Source: Hyphomicrobiales bacterium
GTDB lineage: Bacteria; Pseudomonadota; Alphaproteobacteria; Rhizobiales; Rhizobiaceae
Direction of reading: 5' to 3'
Length of the DNA: 64,000 bases
Assembly: GCA_900468285.1 (NCBI GenBank)
Contig: UBTF01000002.1
Span: 1-64,000, forward strand
Part shown: positions 25,915 through 35,376 of the stretch, piece by piece
Position numbering within the stretch: position 1 is the first letter of the stretch
How the letters are laid out: each line of letters opens with the position of its first letter
Notes under the pieces: model-generated
What the model was told of the DNA's origin: nothing
Database searches by the model: none
The model's input: only the letters and a program-made list of their open reading frames with translations
Position numbers and translations under genes: made by a program

Positions 25915-26637
25915 ATGCGCGACGCCGAGAATTCGAAGATGTCTCCAGCCAGAGACAAGCCCCTTACGGCGCGGGCGTCATTTCTTCCGGAAGTTTCCCT
26001 CCCATCCAATCTCCCCCCTGAACCCGTTGCTATCGCCGATATGGCCAACATGTTCGGGGTCACCCACCGCACCCTTCACTTCTACGAAGAAAAAGGCATC
26101 ATTTCCTCCAGACGTGCCGGCCTTATGCGCATCTACTCGCATCAGGATGTGCGCCGCATGGCCGTCATCAATTTCTTCCGCGAAATCGGCATTCCGGTTG
26201 CGACCATTCAGGACATCATGCAGAAACTTGCGGATGCCACCTGTCAGGAAGATGCAGATACGATTTTTCAGGATCTGCTCAATGCCCGCAAGCTGGAACT
26301 TGCGGAAGAAGTGTCGACCGTTCGCCGCCAGATCCAGCAGATCAGCGACATTCTCACCGACGACAACGCACAGACCCTGGCTGAACGCCCTTTCGATGAC
26401 GCATCTGTTGAACTGACGGGTCAGGAACGCCGCTGCCTCGAGTTGATGGCGGAAGGTTACGCACCGGTCCGGCTGGCACGCACACTGGATGTGACGCCAG
26501 AGGAACTGCAGAAGCTGGAAGCCTGCGTGATGGACAAGGTCAGTGCCAGCAATCGCTTTCAGGCTGTCGCAAAGGCCTACATGATGGGCGTCATTTCGCA
26601 GGACAAGGCGCAGACAAGATCTGACCGGAACGCCTGA
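25915..26637 (+). CDS. MerR-type regulator with a LuxR-like C-terminus
   Basis: The N-terminal part (about residues 40-110) is a MerR winged helix: ADMANMFGVTHRTLHFYEEKGIISSRRAGLMRIYSHQDVRRM. The C-terminal 60 residues (LTGQERRCLELMAEGYAPVRLARTLDVTPEELQKLEACVMDKVSASNRFQAVAKA) resemble a GerE/LuxR helix-turn-helix, a combination I have rarely seen. The two are joined by a coiled region. GGAGGG eight bases before ATG 25915 supports this start; ATG 25753 is an alternative that adds 54 residues without recognisable fold. Its partner gene and signal are unknown; there is no metal-binding cysteine. Confidence 0.78.
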   Translation: MRDAENSKMSPARDKPLTARASFLPEVSLPSNLPPEPVAIADMANMFGVTHRTLHFYEEKGIISSRRAGLMRIYSHQDVRRMAVINFFREIGIPVATIQDIMQKLADATCQEDADTIFQDLLNARKLELAEEVSTVRRQIQQISDILTDDNAQTLAERPFDDASVELTGQERRCLELMAEGYAPVRLARTLDVTPEELQKLEACVMDKVSASNRFQAVAKAYMMGVISQDKAQTRSDRNA

Positions 26638-26690
26638 CAAGAATATCCTGTCGCAATATCCGTGCGGTTTATTGCGATAGGGGCGTGTTT

Positions 26691-27818
26691 TCAGCGAACG
26701 ATCGTGAGCGTCTCGGCGGCCCGGGTGATGGCTGTATAGAGCCAGCGCTCCCGCGAATCGCGAAACGCGAAGCTCTCGTCAAACAGCACCACGTTGTTCC
26801 ACTGTGAGCCCTGCGCCTTATGAACGGTCAAAGCATAGCCGTAGTCAAACTCGTCATAGCGTTTGCGTGTCGTCCACGGTATCTCCGTCTCGGTCTCTTC
26901 AAAGGCCGCCTTGAGCAGCTTGATCTTGGCCGCTCCCCGATCCATGTCGTCGTCTTCCGGGCGGATCATCAGGTTGATACCAGGCTTCACCGTTTCCCGC
27001 GATGAACTCATGACCTGCCACAGAGAGCCATTCAGAAGTCCTTTGGCAGGATCGTTGCGAAGGCAGACGAGCTTGTCACCGGATTGCGGGTAATCCGCGC
27101 TGAACCCCTTCAGCTCCCGAAGGCGCTGATTATAGCGACGACGCGTGCGGTTGGTGCCAACCAGCACCTGATCTGCGTCCAGCACCAGCCCCTGCGTTAC
27201 TTCGCTCTTGGAAATCACCTGCGCAGCGCCGTAATTGCCACGCATGATCTCCTTTCCTTCGCGTACATCCATCGCCAGCTGGATAATGGGATTGTCCTTC
27301 GCCTGGCGATGAATTTCCGACAACAGAAAATCAGGCTCCTGCTCGGTAAAGAAACCACCGCCGGAAACCGGCGGCAACTGACCGGGGTCGCCGAGAACGA
27401 GAATGGGTGTGCTGAAGCTCATCAGGTCGCGCCCGAGAGCCTCATCCACCATGGAGCACTCGTCAATGATGATGAGAGCCGCTTTCGCCAGAGGGCTCTG
27501 GCGGTTGATGGAAAACATCGGCGCAATCGACGTTTTGCCGGTTTCCTCATCCTCCACCGCCTCTTCGCCTCTGGGGCGGTAGATCAAGGAATGGATGGTC
27601 CGCGCATTGGTCGCACCGCGCGATCTCAAGACCTGCGCGGCCTTTCCCGTAAAGGCGGCAAACAGCACTTCGCCGTCAACATGTTCGGCGAAATATTTGG
27701 CAAGCGTCGTCTTGCCCGTTCCGGCATAGCCGAACAGCCGGAAGACCTGTGAGCGCCCTTCCTTCAGCCAGCGCGAAACAGCCTTAAGGGCTTCATCCTG
27801 TTGCGGTGAAAATTGCAT
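26691..27818 (-). CDS. SF1B DNA helicase, Dda/RecD-like
   Basis: A 375-residue AAA_30/UvrD_C_2 type ATPase: Walker A GYAGTGKTTL (residues 30-39), AAFTGKAAQVLRSRGA, Walker B IIIDECSMVDE, motif III VLGDPGQLPPVSG and the C-terminal helicase motif YALTVHKAQGSQWNNVVLF with AITRA. This arrangement fits Dda-like 5'-3' helicases often carried by phages and by many Rhizobiales chromosomes. It lacks the large N-terminal extension of RecD. No recombination partner is adjacent. The stop is 53 bases after the convergent MerR gene. Confidence 0.85.
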   Translation of the reverse strand: MQFSPQQDEALKAVSRWLKEGRSQVFRLFGYAGTGKTTLAKYFAEHVDGEVLFAAFTGKAAQVLRSRGATNARTIHSLIYRPRGEEAVEDEETGKTSIAPMFSINRQSPLAKAALIIIDECSMVDEALGRDLMSFSTPILVLGDPGQLPPVSGGGFFTEQEPDFLLSEIHRQAKDNPIIQLAMDVREGKEIMRGNYGAAQVISKSEVTQGLVLDADQVLVGTNRTRRRYNQRLRELKGFSADYPQSGDKLVCLRNDPAKGLLNGSLWQVMSSSRETVKPGINLMIRPEDDDMDRGAAKIKLLKAAFEETETEIPWTTRKRYDEFDYGYALTVHKAQGSQWNNVVLFDESFAFRDSRERWLYTAITRAAETLTIVR

Positions 27819-28168
27819 GAGCTCTCTTCGCAGGATTCGAACGGAAAGCGCAACAGAAAACGAAAGAATAATGATGAGCCGGAATTGTGCGCGCTGACTG
27901 TCAATGGCGTAAAGCTCAGGAATGAGACAGAAACATCAAGGAAGTACATAATTATTATTTATGATGATGACGATCTTAACCAACAATCAATCGATGATAA
28001 ATAGTGTCCTACATGTATGGATTAGATATTAGGGACATCTTTCCTGCCATGAAACGGATCAGAACGACAAGATGGAGTTCCGCAAGAAACCCCGGAAGAA
28101 CAAGTTGTTCAGAGCAACGCCATGCTCATCACTAATGTAAAACTTGTTAAACTAGGGGTCGGGGAAAC
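27819..28168. other. Intergenic region upstream of the chemoreceptor
   Basis: A 350-base, rather A/T-rich gap between the divergent helicase and chemoreceptor genes. It holds both promoters. I see an AATTATTATTTAT stretch near 27950-27962 and otherwise no gene, no repeat and no clear RNA. Confidence 0.55.
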
Positions 28169-30118
28169 ATGTTCTCGTTCAAGAACCTTTCCACAAAATC
28201 AAAGGTCGTTTCAGGTACGTCTGCACCGGTCTTACTCGCAATTGCCATCGGCGTCATTGCACTCAACAGTATATGGTCCATGATCGAAAGCAACGGATGG
28301 GTCGAGCATACCCATAAGGTGCTTCAGAAAGCAGATTCCATTACCGCGGCTGCCGTCGATATGGAAACGGGCATGCGCGGCTTTATCATCACCGGTAAGC
28401 AGAACTTCCTGGAACCGTACCGACAGGGTGAACAGTCGATCTACAAGCTCATCGACGAACTGAAGAACACGGTCAGCGACAACTCCACGCAGGTTGGCCG
28501 CCTGGAGAAAATCCGTACCGCAATTGGCGACTGGCAGAAGAATTTCGCCGAGCCGCAGATCAAGGCGCGCGCCACATTCGCAGACACCGTATCCGTTGGC
28601 GAATTGAACCAGAAACTCGACGCCACACAAGGCAAGGCCTATTTCGATAGTCTCCGCAGTTCCATCAAGGACCTGCAGGCCGATGAACAGGCTCTCCTCA
28701 CCAAACGTTCTGCGGCAAGCGAAGCAGCCACTTCGTCCTCCATCAATATGATCTGGGGCAGCCTTGCAGCAGCGGTCATCCTGGCGCTCGTCGTCGGTCT
28801 GATGATTGGTTCCGGTATTGCCAAGCCGCTTCTGGCGATGACATCGGCCATGAAGCGCCTCGCCAATGGGGAGACGCAGCTCGAAATCCCTGGCGTTGGT
28901 CGCAAGGACGAAATCGGCCAGATGGCCGAGACCGTTCAGGTCTTCAAGAAAAACGCCATCGCCAAAGTTCAGATGGAACGTGAAGCCGATGCCAACCGCT
29001 CCATGTCCGAGAAGGAACGCCAGGAGCGCGAAGCTCAAAAGGCCAAGGAAGCAGCAGACATCCAGTTCGCAGTCGATGCACTCGCACAGGGCCTCGGCCA
29101 GCTGGCAGACGGCAACGTCGCCCACCGCATCAACACGCCGTTCGTAGCCCATCTTGACCGCTTGAGAGCCGATTACAACAACTCCGTCGGCAAGCTTCAC
29201 GAAGCACTCATTTCCGTAGGCCAGAATGCCCGTGGCATCGATGCCGGCGCAAACGAGATCCGCTCCGCCGCGGACGATCTTTCCAAGCGCACCGAACAGC
29301 AGGCCGCATCCGTCGAAGAAACGGCAGCTGCTCTGGAAGAAATCACCACCACGGTGAAGGATTCCAGCCGTCGCGCCGAAGAAGTGGGCGGCCTTGTTGC
29401 CAAGGCCCGTCAGGGTGCGGAAAAATCCGGCGACGTCGTTCGGCAGGCCGTGACTGCCATGAACGAAATCGAGCGCTCTTCAGGCGAGATCACCAACATC
29501 ATCAGCGTGATCGATGAAATCGCCTTCCAGACCAACCTGCTCGCCTTGAACGCCGGTGTTGAAGCTGCACGTGCCGGTGAAGCTGGCAAGGGCTTTGCCG
29601 TTGTTGCCCAGGAAGTGCGCGAACTGGCGCAGCGTTCCGCAAAGGCCGCCAAGGAAATCAAGGCGTTGATCACCACTTCCGGCGAACATGTTCGCTCCGG
29701 CGTGGAGCTAGTCGGTGAAACCGGTCGTGCGCTCGAGGTCATTGTTTCCGAAGTGCAGGAAATCAACCGTCATATCCATGCGATCGTCGAATCGTCGCGC
29801 GAACAGTCGGTTGGACTTCAGGAAATTAACACCGCCGTCAACACCATGGATCAGGGCACGCAGCAGAACGCGGCCATGGTCGAGCAGTCGACAGCGGCCA
29901 GCCACAGCCTTGCCAAGGAAGCGGCATCGCTGAACCAGTTGCTCAACCAGTTCAACCTCGGTAATGGCAGTGGCACATCCGCGCGCCCTGTTCAGGTGGC
30001 GACAGCCGCTTCGGCTCCCGTCGCTTCCCCGACGCGCCAGTTGATGCGCAAGGTGGCAGGCGCCTTCGGTGGCGGTTCCGCCGCCGCAGCAGCCGACAGC
30101 TCCTGGGAAGAGTTCTGA
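28169..30118 (+). CDS. Methyl-accepting chemotaxis protein
   Basis: A 649-residue receptor. A transmembrane helix lies near residues 12-35 and another near 193-215; the periplasmic segment between is a CHASE3-like four-helix bundle. A HAMP domain (about 215-270) is followed by a second HAMP-like segment and the signalling hairpin with the conserved tip [26 protein letters not shown] near residue 445-470. The C-terminus ends SSWEEF, an xWxxF pentapeptide able to bind CheR and CheB for adaptational methylation. GGGG precedes ATG 28169. It is a stand-alone gene with its own terminator. Confidence 0.95.
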   Translation: MFSFKNLSTKSKVVSGTSAPVLLAIAIGVIALNSIWSMIESNGWVEHTHKVLQKADSITAAAVDMETGMRGFIITGKQNFLEPYRQGEQSIYKLIDELKNTVSDNSTQVGRLEKIRTAIGDWQKNFAEPQIKARATFADTVSVGELNQKLDATQGKAYFDSLRSSIKDLQADEQALLTKRSAASEAATSSSINMIWGSLAAAVILALVVGLMIGSGIAKPLLAMTSAMKRLANGETQLEIPGVGRKDEIGQMAETVQVFKKNAIAKVQMEREADANRSMSEKERQEREAQKAKEAADIQFAVDALAQGLGQLADGNVAHRINTPFVAHLDRLRADYNNSVGKLHEALISVGQNARGIDAGANEIRSAADDLSKRTEQQAASVEETAAALEEITTTVKDSSRRAEEVGGLVAKARQGAEKSGDVVRQAVTAMNEIERSSGEITNIISVIDEIAFQTNLLALNAGVEAARAGEAGKGFAVVAQEVRELAQRSAKAAKEIKALITTSGEHVRSGVELVGETGRALEVIVSEVQEINRHIHAIVESSREQSVGLQEINTAVNTMDQGTQQNAAMVEQSTAASHSLAKEAASLNQLLNQFNLGNGSGTSARPVQVATAASAPVASPTRQLMRKVAGAFGGGSAAAAADSSWEEF

Positions 30119-30149
30119 TCCCAGGCGTCGAGCCCGAACACGCAAACGG

Positions 30150-30175
30150 AGCCCGGGGAGATCCCGGGCTTTTTT
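30150..30175 (+). terminator. Terminator of the chemoreceptor gene
   Basis: AGCCCGGG (30150-30157) pairs with CCCGGGCT (30163-30170) followed by a run of T. Confidence 0.92.
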
Positions 30176-30208
30176 GTGCCTATTCCTCGCTTGCCAGCTG
30201 ACGCGCGA

Positions 30209-30802
30209 TCACTTCAACATCGGCCACAAGCTGATAACCAGAAGCACGGCCATGGTGATGTTGAACCATTTCAACCGCGCTGGCACCGATAACCATTCCC
30301 GAAGCGCAGAGCCAAACCCTGCCCATGTCGACACACTTGGAAGATTGACCGCCGCAAAAGCCAGCCCGACCAGCATCACCGTGAAATAATATTGGCTGTC
30401 ATCCGTATAGGTTGCCATGGCGGTCACGGCCATGACCCAGGCCTTCGGATTGACCCATTGAAATGCCGCAGCCCCGATAAATGTCATGGGTTGCGCGCCG
30501 ATCCTGCCGTCGGCCAGGGATCGGGACATGCCTATCTTCCAGGCCATCCACAGAAGATAGGCGCCGCCCGCAAATTTGAGAAGCGTATAAAGAACCGGGA
30601 TTGCATGTAAGAGTGCGCCAAGCCCCAGCCCCACACCGATCAATAGAGACAGGAAACCCGCGCCTATTCCGAGCATGTGAGGGACCGTACGCCGAAAACC
30701 GAAATTCACGCCCGATGCAAACAGCATCATATTGTTTGGTCCCGGCGTTATGGACGTCGTGAAAGCAAAAAGCAGAAGCGCTATAAAGGTGTCGATTGTC
30801 AT
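30209..30802 (-). CDS. LysE family amino-acid exporter
   Basis: A 197-residue integral membrane protein of the LysE/RhtB family, with about six membrane helices and the family motifs SITPGPNNMMLFASGVNFGFRRT near residues 17-39 and VNPKAWVMAVTAMATY near 118-133. Members export amino acids such as lysine, threonine or homoserine lactones by proton antiport. AAGGGGA precedes ATG. Its substrate is not predictable and there is no neighbouring LysG-type regulator. Confidence 0.87.
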   Translation of the reverse strand: MTIDTFIALLLFAFTTSITPGPNNMMLFASGVNFGFRRTVPHMLGIGAGFLSLLIGVGLGLGALLHAIPVLYTLLKFAGGAYLLWMAWKIGMSRSLADGRIGAQPMTFIGAAAFQWVNPKAWVMAVTAMATYTDDSQYYFTVMLVGLAFAAVNLPSVSTWAGFGSALREWLSVPARLKWFNITMAVLLVISLWPMLK

Positions 30803-30943
30803 GGCATTCCCCTTGAGACGGAAATCTAGTCGCGCTCCCTTTCAAAGACCAGCCATGGGCGCGAATGGAACTGCCCACAAGTTTTGATGGATCATCCAGT
30901 CGTCTCGGTGGTTATCGGTGTGACTGCAAAACAGGAGAAACCT

Positions 30944-31789
30944 ATGTTTGATGATATCCCAACCGTCACCCTGCCATCCGGCAAATCCGTTCCGGCTTTG
31001 GGAATTGGAACCTGGAACATGGGCGATTCCAAAAATGAAATGCCAAAGGAGATCGCCGCCATCCGCAAGGCCATTGAACTCGGCATGACGGTGGTCGATA
31101 CGGCTGAGATGTATGCCGATGGCCGCTCGGAGGAAGTCGTTGGCGAGGCGATCAAGACCTTGCGCGATGACGTGTTCCTTGTCAGCAAGGTCTATCCACA
31201 CAATGCCAGCGCCCAGGGCACCATCGAGGCCTGCGAGCGCAGCCTCAAGCGGTTAGGAACAGACTGCCTGGACCTCTACCTGCTGCATTGGCGCGGCTCC
31301 TATCCGCTCAAGGAGACCGTGAGCGCCTTCGAAAAGCTGAAGGACGATGGCAAGATCAGAGACTGGGGTGTTTCCAACTTCGATACCGATGACATGGAAG
31401 AACTGTTTTCGGTAGAAAACGGCAGCAATTGCGCGGCCAATCAGGTGCTCTACAATCTGTCACGCCGCGGACCCGAGTATGATCTTCTGCCCTGGTGCCA
31501 AAGCCATGGCGTTCCCCTCATGGCATATTCGCCCATAGAACAGGGCCGCATTCTCTCCAATCATGAACTCATCCGCATCGCCAAGGCCTATCAGGCAACG
31601 CCTGCACAGGTCGCTCTTGCCTTCCTTCTGGAACGCGATGGCGTGATGCCTATCCCGAAATCGTCGAATGCTGAGCGGGTGACGGAAAATCGCGGCGCGC
31701 CCGAGCTGGAGATAACCGACGAGGACTGGGCCGCACTGGATGCCGCCTTCCCGCCGCCGGTAAAAAAGACTGCGCTGGCAATGCTATAA
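30944..31789 (+). CDS. Aldo/keto reductase
   Basis: A 281-residue NADPH-dependent TIM-barrel oxidoreductase. The catalytic tetrad is complete: Asp52 and Tyr57 ([11 protein letters not shown]), Lys82 (FLVSKVY) and His115 (LYLLHWRG). The C-terminal [13 protein letters not shown] motif binds NADPH phosphate. CAGGAGAAACCT sets the start at ATG 30944. Substrate range is unknown; many relatives reduce methylglyoxal or short aldehydes. It lies convergent with two small membrane protein genes. Confidence 0.92.
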   Translation: MFDDIPTVTLPSGKSVPALGIGTWNMGDSKNEMPKEIAAIRKAIELGMTVVDTAEMYADGRSEEVVGEAIKTLRDDVFLVSKVYPHNASAQGTIEACERSLKRLGTDCLDLYLLHWRGSYPLKETVSAFEKLKDDGKIRDWGVSNFDTDDMEELFSVENGSNCAANQVLYNLSRRGPEYDLLPWCQSHGVPLMAYSPIEQGRILSNHELIRIAKAYQATPAQVALAFLLERDGVMPIPKSSNAERVTENRGAPELEITDEDWAALDAAFPPPVKKTALAML

Positions 31790-31825
31790 TGCCAGCGCGC
31801 CCGCTCCATCGATCTTACACCGGCG

Positions 31826-32146
31826 TCACCGCCGGTGATAAAACTGCTGCAGGATCAGGTAGGTCGGGTATGAAATTGCCATCAGGAAGATGCTCGCCTC
31901 ATGGGTGGAGGCTGCGTCGGCCCACTTATCAAGACGTGAATGACTGCCAAAAAGCCCCACGCCGAAAAACGCGGCTCCGCAACCGGCCACAGCGATAGCG
32001 AGGGCAAAGCCCCACCACGGCCAGACAATCGAACCATAATGGACGAGATAGAGCGAAAAAAGCGATCCCGCCATGAGCAGAAGGCCGACTGTGAGGAGAT
32101 AACTTCTGCAGTACAAAGCCCATGTTTCGCGTGATTTTCGGTTCAC
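31826..32146 (-). CDS. Small membrane protein (106 aa), unknown
   Basis: Three hydrophobic segments (about residues 15-35, 41-66 and 84-100) indicate an integral inner-membrane protein: SYLLTVGLLLMAGSLFSLYL, WWGFALAIAVAGCGAAFFGVGLFG and ASIFLMAISYPTYLILQQFY. No known family is apparent. The start ATG overlaps the stop of the preceding membrane gene by four bases (ATGA type at 32143-32146), so the two are translationally coupled and probably work together. Confidence 0.65.
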   Translation of the reverse strand: MNRKSRETWALYCRSYLLTVGLLLMAGSLFSLYLVHYGSIVWPWWGFALAIAVAGCGAAFFGVGLFGSHSRLDKWADAASTHEASIFLMAISYPTYLILQQFYHRR

Positions 32147-32451
32147 ATTGGCTCCCGGTAAAAAAATCTCCAGCCGATGCCGAAGGCAAGCGCTGCAACA
32201 GCGGCGGAAGAAAACAGGATGAGATGGGCAAGTCCGGGAACGGTGGAGAAATACTGTTTTGCTTCCGCGCCATAAATACGGATCTTCAGCAACACCCTGT
32301 CATGCCCATCTTTGCGACCTTGTGAAAACAGATCACGCTCCCAAAGCGCTCCAAAATCTTCTCGACGCCCAAGGCGGACAAACATGATCAGGTGAAAGGA
32401 TATTGCCAGCACGACAGCGGCGCCGGCCGACAGGATGAAGTACTCCTTCAA
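32143..32451 (-). CDS. Small membrane protein (about 102 aa), unknown
   Basis: Two hydrophobic helices (FILSAGAAVVLAISFHLIMFV near the N-terminus and LAHLILFSSAAVAALAFGIGW near the C-terminus) flank a charged cytoplasmic-type loop rich in Arg and Asp. I prefer TTG 32451 (preceded by GAGGGAC) as start, because the longer frame to 32541 would run into the ilvH terminator. It overlaps the next gene by four bases. The family is not recognised. Confidence 0.55.
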   Translation of the reverse strand: MKEYFILSAGAAVVLAISFHLIMFVRLGRREDFGALWERDLFSQGRKDGHDRVLLKIRIYGAEAKQYFSTVPGLAHLILFSSAAVAALAFGIGWRFFYREPM

Positions 32452-32535
32452 TGCAAAATGTCCCTCATTGGCATCCTTAGCACTTGCACATCTACCCGTA
32501 ATCAGGCCGTGCCTCAACCCACCGGACCTAACGAG

Positions 32536-32570
32536 AAACAAAAATGCCCGCAGCAGATGCAGCGGGCATT
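32536..32570 (-). terminator. Terminator of ilvIH
   Basis: On the minus strand AATGCCCGC (complement of 32562-32570) pairs with GCGGGCATT (complement of 32543-32551) and continues TTTTGTTT. It is 24 bases after the ilvH stop. Confidence 0.88.
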
Positions 32571-32593
32571 GTCGTCCGTGATGGCTTTAGAGA

Positions 32594-33166
32594 TTACATT
32601 CCCTGTGGACCGCGGTTCATTGCAGCGATGCCGGTGCGGCAAACTTCAAGCAGACCCAGTGGCTTGATGATGGACAGGAACTGGTCGATCTTGGAGGACT
32701 TGCCGGTGATCTCAAAGATGAAATGCTCCAGCGTCGCATCCACCACCTTGGCATGGAAAGCATCGGCCAGACGAAGCGTTTCAGCGCGATCTTCACCGCG
32801 TCCTGCCACCTTGATGAGCGCGACTTCGCGTTCGATCGGCCGGTCCTGCCCGTTCTGGCGGGCGCGTACGGTCAGGTCCACGACGCGGTGAACCGGAACG
32901 ATGCGTTCCAGCTGCGCCTTGATCTGCTCGAGAACACCCGGCGTTCCGCGGGTGACGATGGTGATGCGCGACAGGTGCGCCTCATGCTCCGTTTCAGATA
33001 CCGTCAGACTTTCAATGTTGTAACCGCGCCCGGAAAACAGGCCGATGACGCGGGCGAGAACGCCCGGCTCATTGGCAACGAGGACCGATAGCGTGTGGTT
33101 CTCGACGGTTTCCGTTTCCTTCTGAATGAAGTAGGCCGAACCGGTAGGCTGTAGATGTGCGTTCAT
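32594..33166 (-). CDS. ilvH: Acetolactate synthase small (regulatory) subunit
   Basis: A 190-residue regulatory subunit with an N-terminal ACT domain (TLSVLVANEPGVLARVIGLFSGRGYNIESLTV, residues 25-56) that binds valine for feedback inhibition, followed by the conserved C-terminal domain (about 100-175). It activates the catalytic subunit IlvI. The residues around the N-terminal ACT valine pocket are kept. AAAGGAA precedes ATG 33166, and only 21 bases separate it from ilvI. Confidence 0.96.
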   Translation of the reverse strand: MNAHLQPTGSAYFIQKETETVENHTLSVLVANEPGVLARVIGLFSGRGYNIESLTVSETEHEAHLSRITIVTRGTPGVLEQIKAQLERIVPVHRVVDLTVRARQNGQDRPIEREVALIKVAGRGEDRAETLRLADAFHAKVVDATLEHFIFEITGKSSKIDQFLSIIKPLGLLEVCRTGIAAMNRGPQGM

Positions 33167-33187
33167 ATCCGTATTCCTTTCCAGTTC

Positions 33188-34993
33188 TCAGACGAGCTGA
33201 CGGCCCTTGGCATCGATAGCGTTTGCAACGGCTTCGTCGGTGGCTTCATCCGGCAGAAGCATTTCATTATGCGCCTTGCCCGATGGGATCATCGGGAAGC
33301 AGTTGGCGAGATTGGCCACGCGGCAATCGAAGATGACCGGTTTGTCGACGGCAATCATCTCGGCAATCTTGCCATCCAGTTCCTTCGGGTCATCGCAATA
33401 CATGCCGACCGCGCCGTAAGCTTCCGCCAGCTTGACGAAGTCAGGCATGGCTTCCGTATAGGAGTTGGACAGGCGGTTACCATGCAGCAACTGCTGCCAC
33501 TGGCGTACCATGCCCATATACTGGTTGTTGAGAATGAAGATCTTGACCGGCAGGCTATACTGGATTGCGCAGGACATTTCCTGAATGCACATCTGGATCG
33601 AGGCGTCACCGGCGATGTCGATGACCAGTGCTTCCGGATGCGCAACCTGAACGCCGATGGCAGCAGGCAGGCCATACCCCATGGTGCCGAGACCGCCCGA
33701 CGTCATCCAGCGGTTTGGCTCCTCAAAGCCGAAGAACTGCGCAGCCCACATCTGGTGCTGACCGACTTCCGTCGTGATGTAGGTTTCGCGACCCTTGGAT
33801 GCCTCATACAGCCGCTGAATGGCGTATTGCGGCATGATGACGTCGTTGGAGTTCTTGTAGGCAAAGGACTTGCGCGCCCGCCAGCGGTCGATCTGCTGGT
33901 GCCACTCTTCCGTCTGCGCCTTTTCAGGACGCTTCGGCAGAGCCCGCCACAGGCGAACCATGTCTTCCAGAACGCGACCGACATCGCCAACGATTGGAAT
34001 ATCGACGCGAACATTCTTGTTGATCGAAGACGGATCGATATCGATGTGGATCTTCTTGGAATTGGGAGCGAATGCGTTCAGACGACCGGTAATACGGTCA
34101 TCAAACCGGGCGCCGATACAGACCATGACATCGCAATCATGCATGGCCATGTTGGCTTCGTAGGAACCGTGCATACCCAGCATACCCAGCCACTTGTCAC
34201 CGGATGCGGGATAGCAGCCAAGGCCCATGAGGGTCGAGGTAATCGGGAAGCCTGTCAGCTCAACCAGTTCGCGCAGCAGGCGGGTAGCCTCTGGACCGGA
34301 GTTGATAACGCCACCACCCGTATAAAGAACAGGGCGACGCGCCTTCGACATCAGTTCGATGGCAGCATGAACGGCGTTGAGATCACCCTGAACCTTCGGC
34401 TTGTAGCTCTTCTGCTGAATGGCAGCAGATGGCGGCGTGTAGGTGCCGGTCGCGAACTGGATATCCTTGGGAACATCGACAACAACGGGACCGGGACGTC
34501 CTGTCTGGGCAATGCGGAAAGCTTCGTGGATGATGCCAGCCAGCTCGTTGACATCCTTTACCAGCCAGTTGTGCTTGGTGCAGGGGCGCGTAATGCCAAC
34601 GGTGTCGCACTCCTGGAAAGCATCGGAGCCAATGAGCGATGTCGGAACCTGACCGGAAATGCAGACCAGCGGGATGCTGTCCATCAACGCATCCTGCAGA
34701 GGCGTAACGGCATTGGTGGCACCAGGACCGGATGTAACCAGCATGACGCCGACCTTGCCGGTGGAACGGGCGTAACCCTCAGCGGCGTGGCCTGCACCCT
34801 GCTCGTGACGAACCAGAATATGCTGGATGTCGTCCTGCTGGAAAATCTCGTCATAGATCGGCAGAACAGCACCGCCCGGATAGCCGAAAATATGCTCGAC
34901 GCCGTTATCCTTCAACGCACGCAGAACGATTTCCGCGCCCGTCATGGTGTTGCTGTTTTCCGTATTGTCCTTATCCGTCATTGCCTGTTCCAT
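33188..34993 (-). CDS. ilvI: Acetolactate synthase large (catalytic) subunit
   Basis: A 601-residue ThDP-dependent enzyme that makes 2-acetolactate or 2-aceto-2-hydroxybutyrate from pyruvate, the first common step of branched-chain amino acid synthesis. Seen are GAEIVLRALKDNGVEHIFGYPGGAVLPIYDEI with the catalytic Glu region, the FAD/quinone-like middle domain, and the C-terminal ThDP site VIDIAGDASIQMCIQEM plus ILNNQYMGMVRQW. Met1 (34993) or Met5 may be the start. It follows a leader peptide and terminator, so it is attenuated. Confidence 0.97.
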   Translation of the reverse strand: MEQAMTDKDNTENSNTMTGAEIVLRALKDNGVEHIFGYPGGAVLPIYDEIFQQDDIQHILVRHEQGAGHAAEGYARSTGKVGVMLVTSGPGATNAVTPLQDALMDSIPLVCISGQVPTSLIGSDAFQECDTVGITRPCTKHNWLVKDVNELAGIIHEAFRIAQTGRPGPVVVDVPKDIQFATGTYTPPSAAIQQKSYKPKVQGDLNAVHAAIELMSKARRPVLYTGGGVINSGPEATRLLRELVELTGFPITSTLMGLGCYPASGDKWLGMLGMHGSYEANMAMHDCDVMVCIGARFDDRITGRLNAFAPNSKKIHIDIDPSSINKNVRVDIPIVGDVGRVLEDMVRLWRALPKRPEKAQTEEWHQQIDRWRARKSFAYKNSNDVIMPQYAIQRLYEASKGRETYITTEVGQHQMWAAQFFGFEEPNRWMTSGGLGTMGYGLPAAIGVQVAHPEALVIDIAGDASIQMCIQEMSCAIQYSLPVKIFILNNQYMGMVRQWQQLLHGNRLSNSYTEAMPDFVKLAEAYGAVGMYCDDPKELDGKIAEMIAVDKPVIFDCRVANLANCFPMIPSGKAHNEMLLPDEATDEAVANAIDAKGRQLV

Positions 34994-35041
34994 CCCGATT
35001 TGGCTTTGGATATCGCGGAGCCGTTTGGCCCAAGTGAAGAC

Positions 35042-35067
35042 ATAAAAAAAGGCCCCTTGAGGAGCCT
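35042..35067 (-). terminator. Attenuator terminator of the ilvIH leader
   Basis: On the minus strand AGGCTCC pairs with GGGGCCT around TCAA and is followed by seven T residues. It lies after the ilvL leader peptide and about 50 bases before ilvI; a competing hairpin (GCGCATGGG with CCCATGCGC) lies just upstream. Confidence 0.9.
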
Positions 35068-35160
35068 CGTTCAGCGCATGGGTGCTTTCGCCGGATGGTT
35101 ACACCATCCTGCCCATGCGCCGTCCCACCACGATAAGTACGTTAAGATTTTTCATGGGCC
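35068..35160 (-). promoter_or_regulatory. ilvIH attenuator leader
   Basis: The transcript contains the leader-peptide gene (35099-35155), the inner hairpin GGATGGTGTAACCATCC and the outer stem GCGCATGGG/CCCATGCGC, which precede the terminator. Ribosome stalling at the branched-chain codons would favour an alternative fold and readthrough, by analogy with classical enterobacterial attenuators. Pairing alternatives were read by eye. Confidence 0.82.
35099..35155 (-). CDS. ilvL: Branched-chain leader peptide of the ilvIH attenuator (18 aa)
   Basis: The frame encodes MKNLNVLIVVGRRMGRMV, in which Leu, Val, Leu, Ile, Val, Val fall in a continuous stretch from residues 4 to 10. Such codon runs make translation sensitive to charged tRNA-Leu, -Val and -Ile. 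The stop codon lies in the loop of a short hairpin and the attenuator terminator follows. Such small leader peptides are common upstream of ilv genes; the enrichment of all three amino acids makes this identification secure. Confidence 0.88.
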   Translation of the reverse strand: MKNLNVLIVVGRRMGRMV

Positions 35161-35376
35161 GGAGTGTTAGACAGAAAACCCTGGTCCGTCAACGCATATT
35201 GCGGAAAAAATCGGCGCGCGTTTCCTTTTGTTGCGAAAAGAGACATCCGGAAGAAATATAAATGCGCGGTCGTTACACGAGTTGTTAAAGGCAATCGATT
35301 AGACTGCCGCCAACCAACGGGATCAACCCGTGCGCGGCCACCAACGGGCCGACAAGATGCATGACAGGGGCGAGAC

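Noticed and set aside
26691-27818. Phage remnant (Dda-like helicase)
   Set aside because: No other phage genes, integrase or att-like repeats flank it, and neighbours are ordinary chromosomal genes.
33155-35170. 671-codon open frame on the plus strand opposite ilvI/ilvH
   Set aside because: It mirrors the strongly coded ilvIH genes on the other strand and contains no recognisable domain; long antisense frames are normal in GC-rich DNA.
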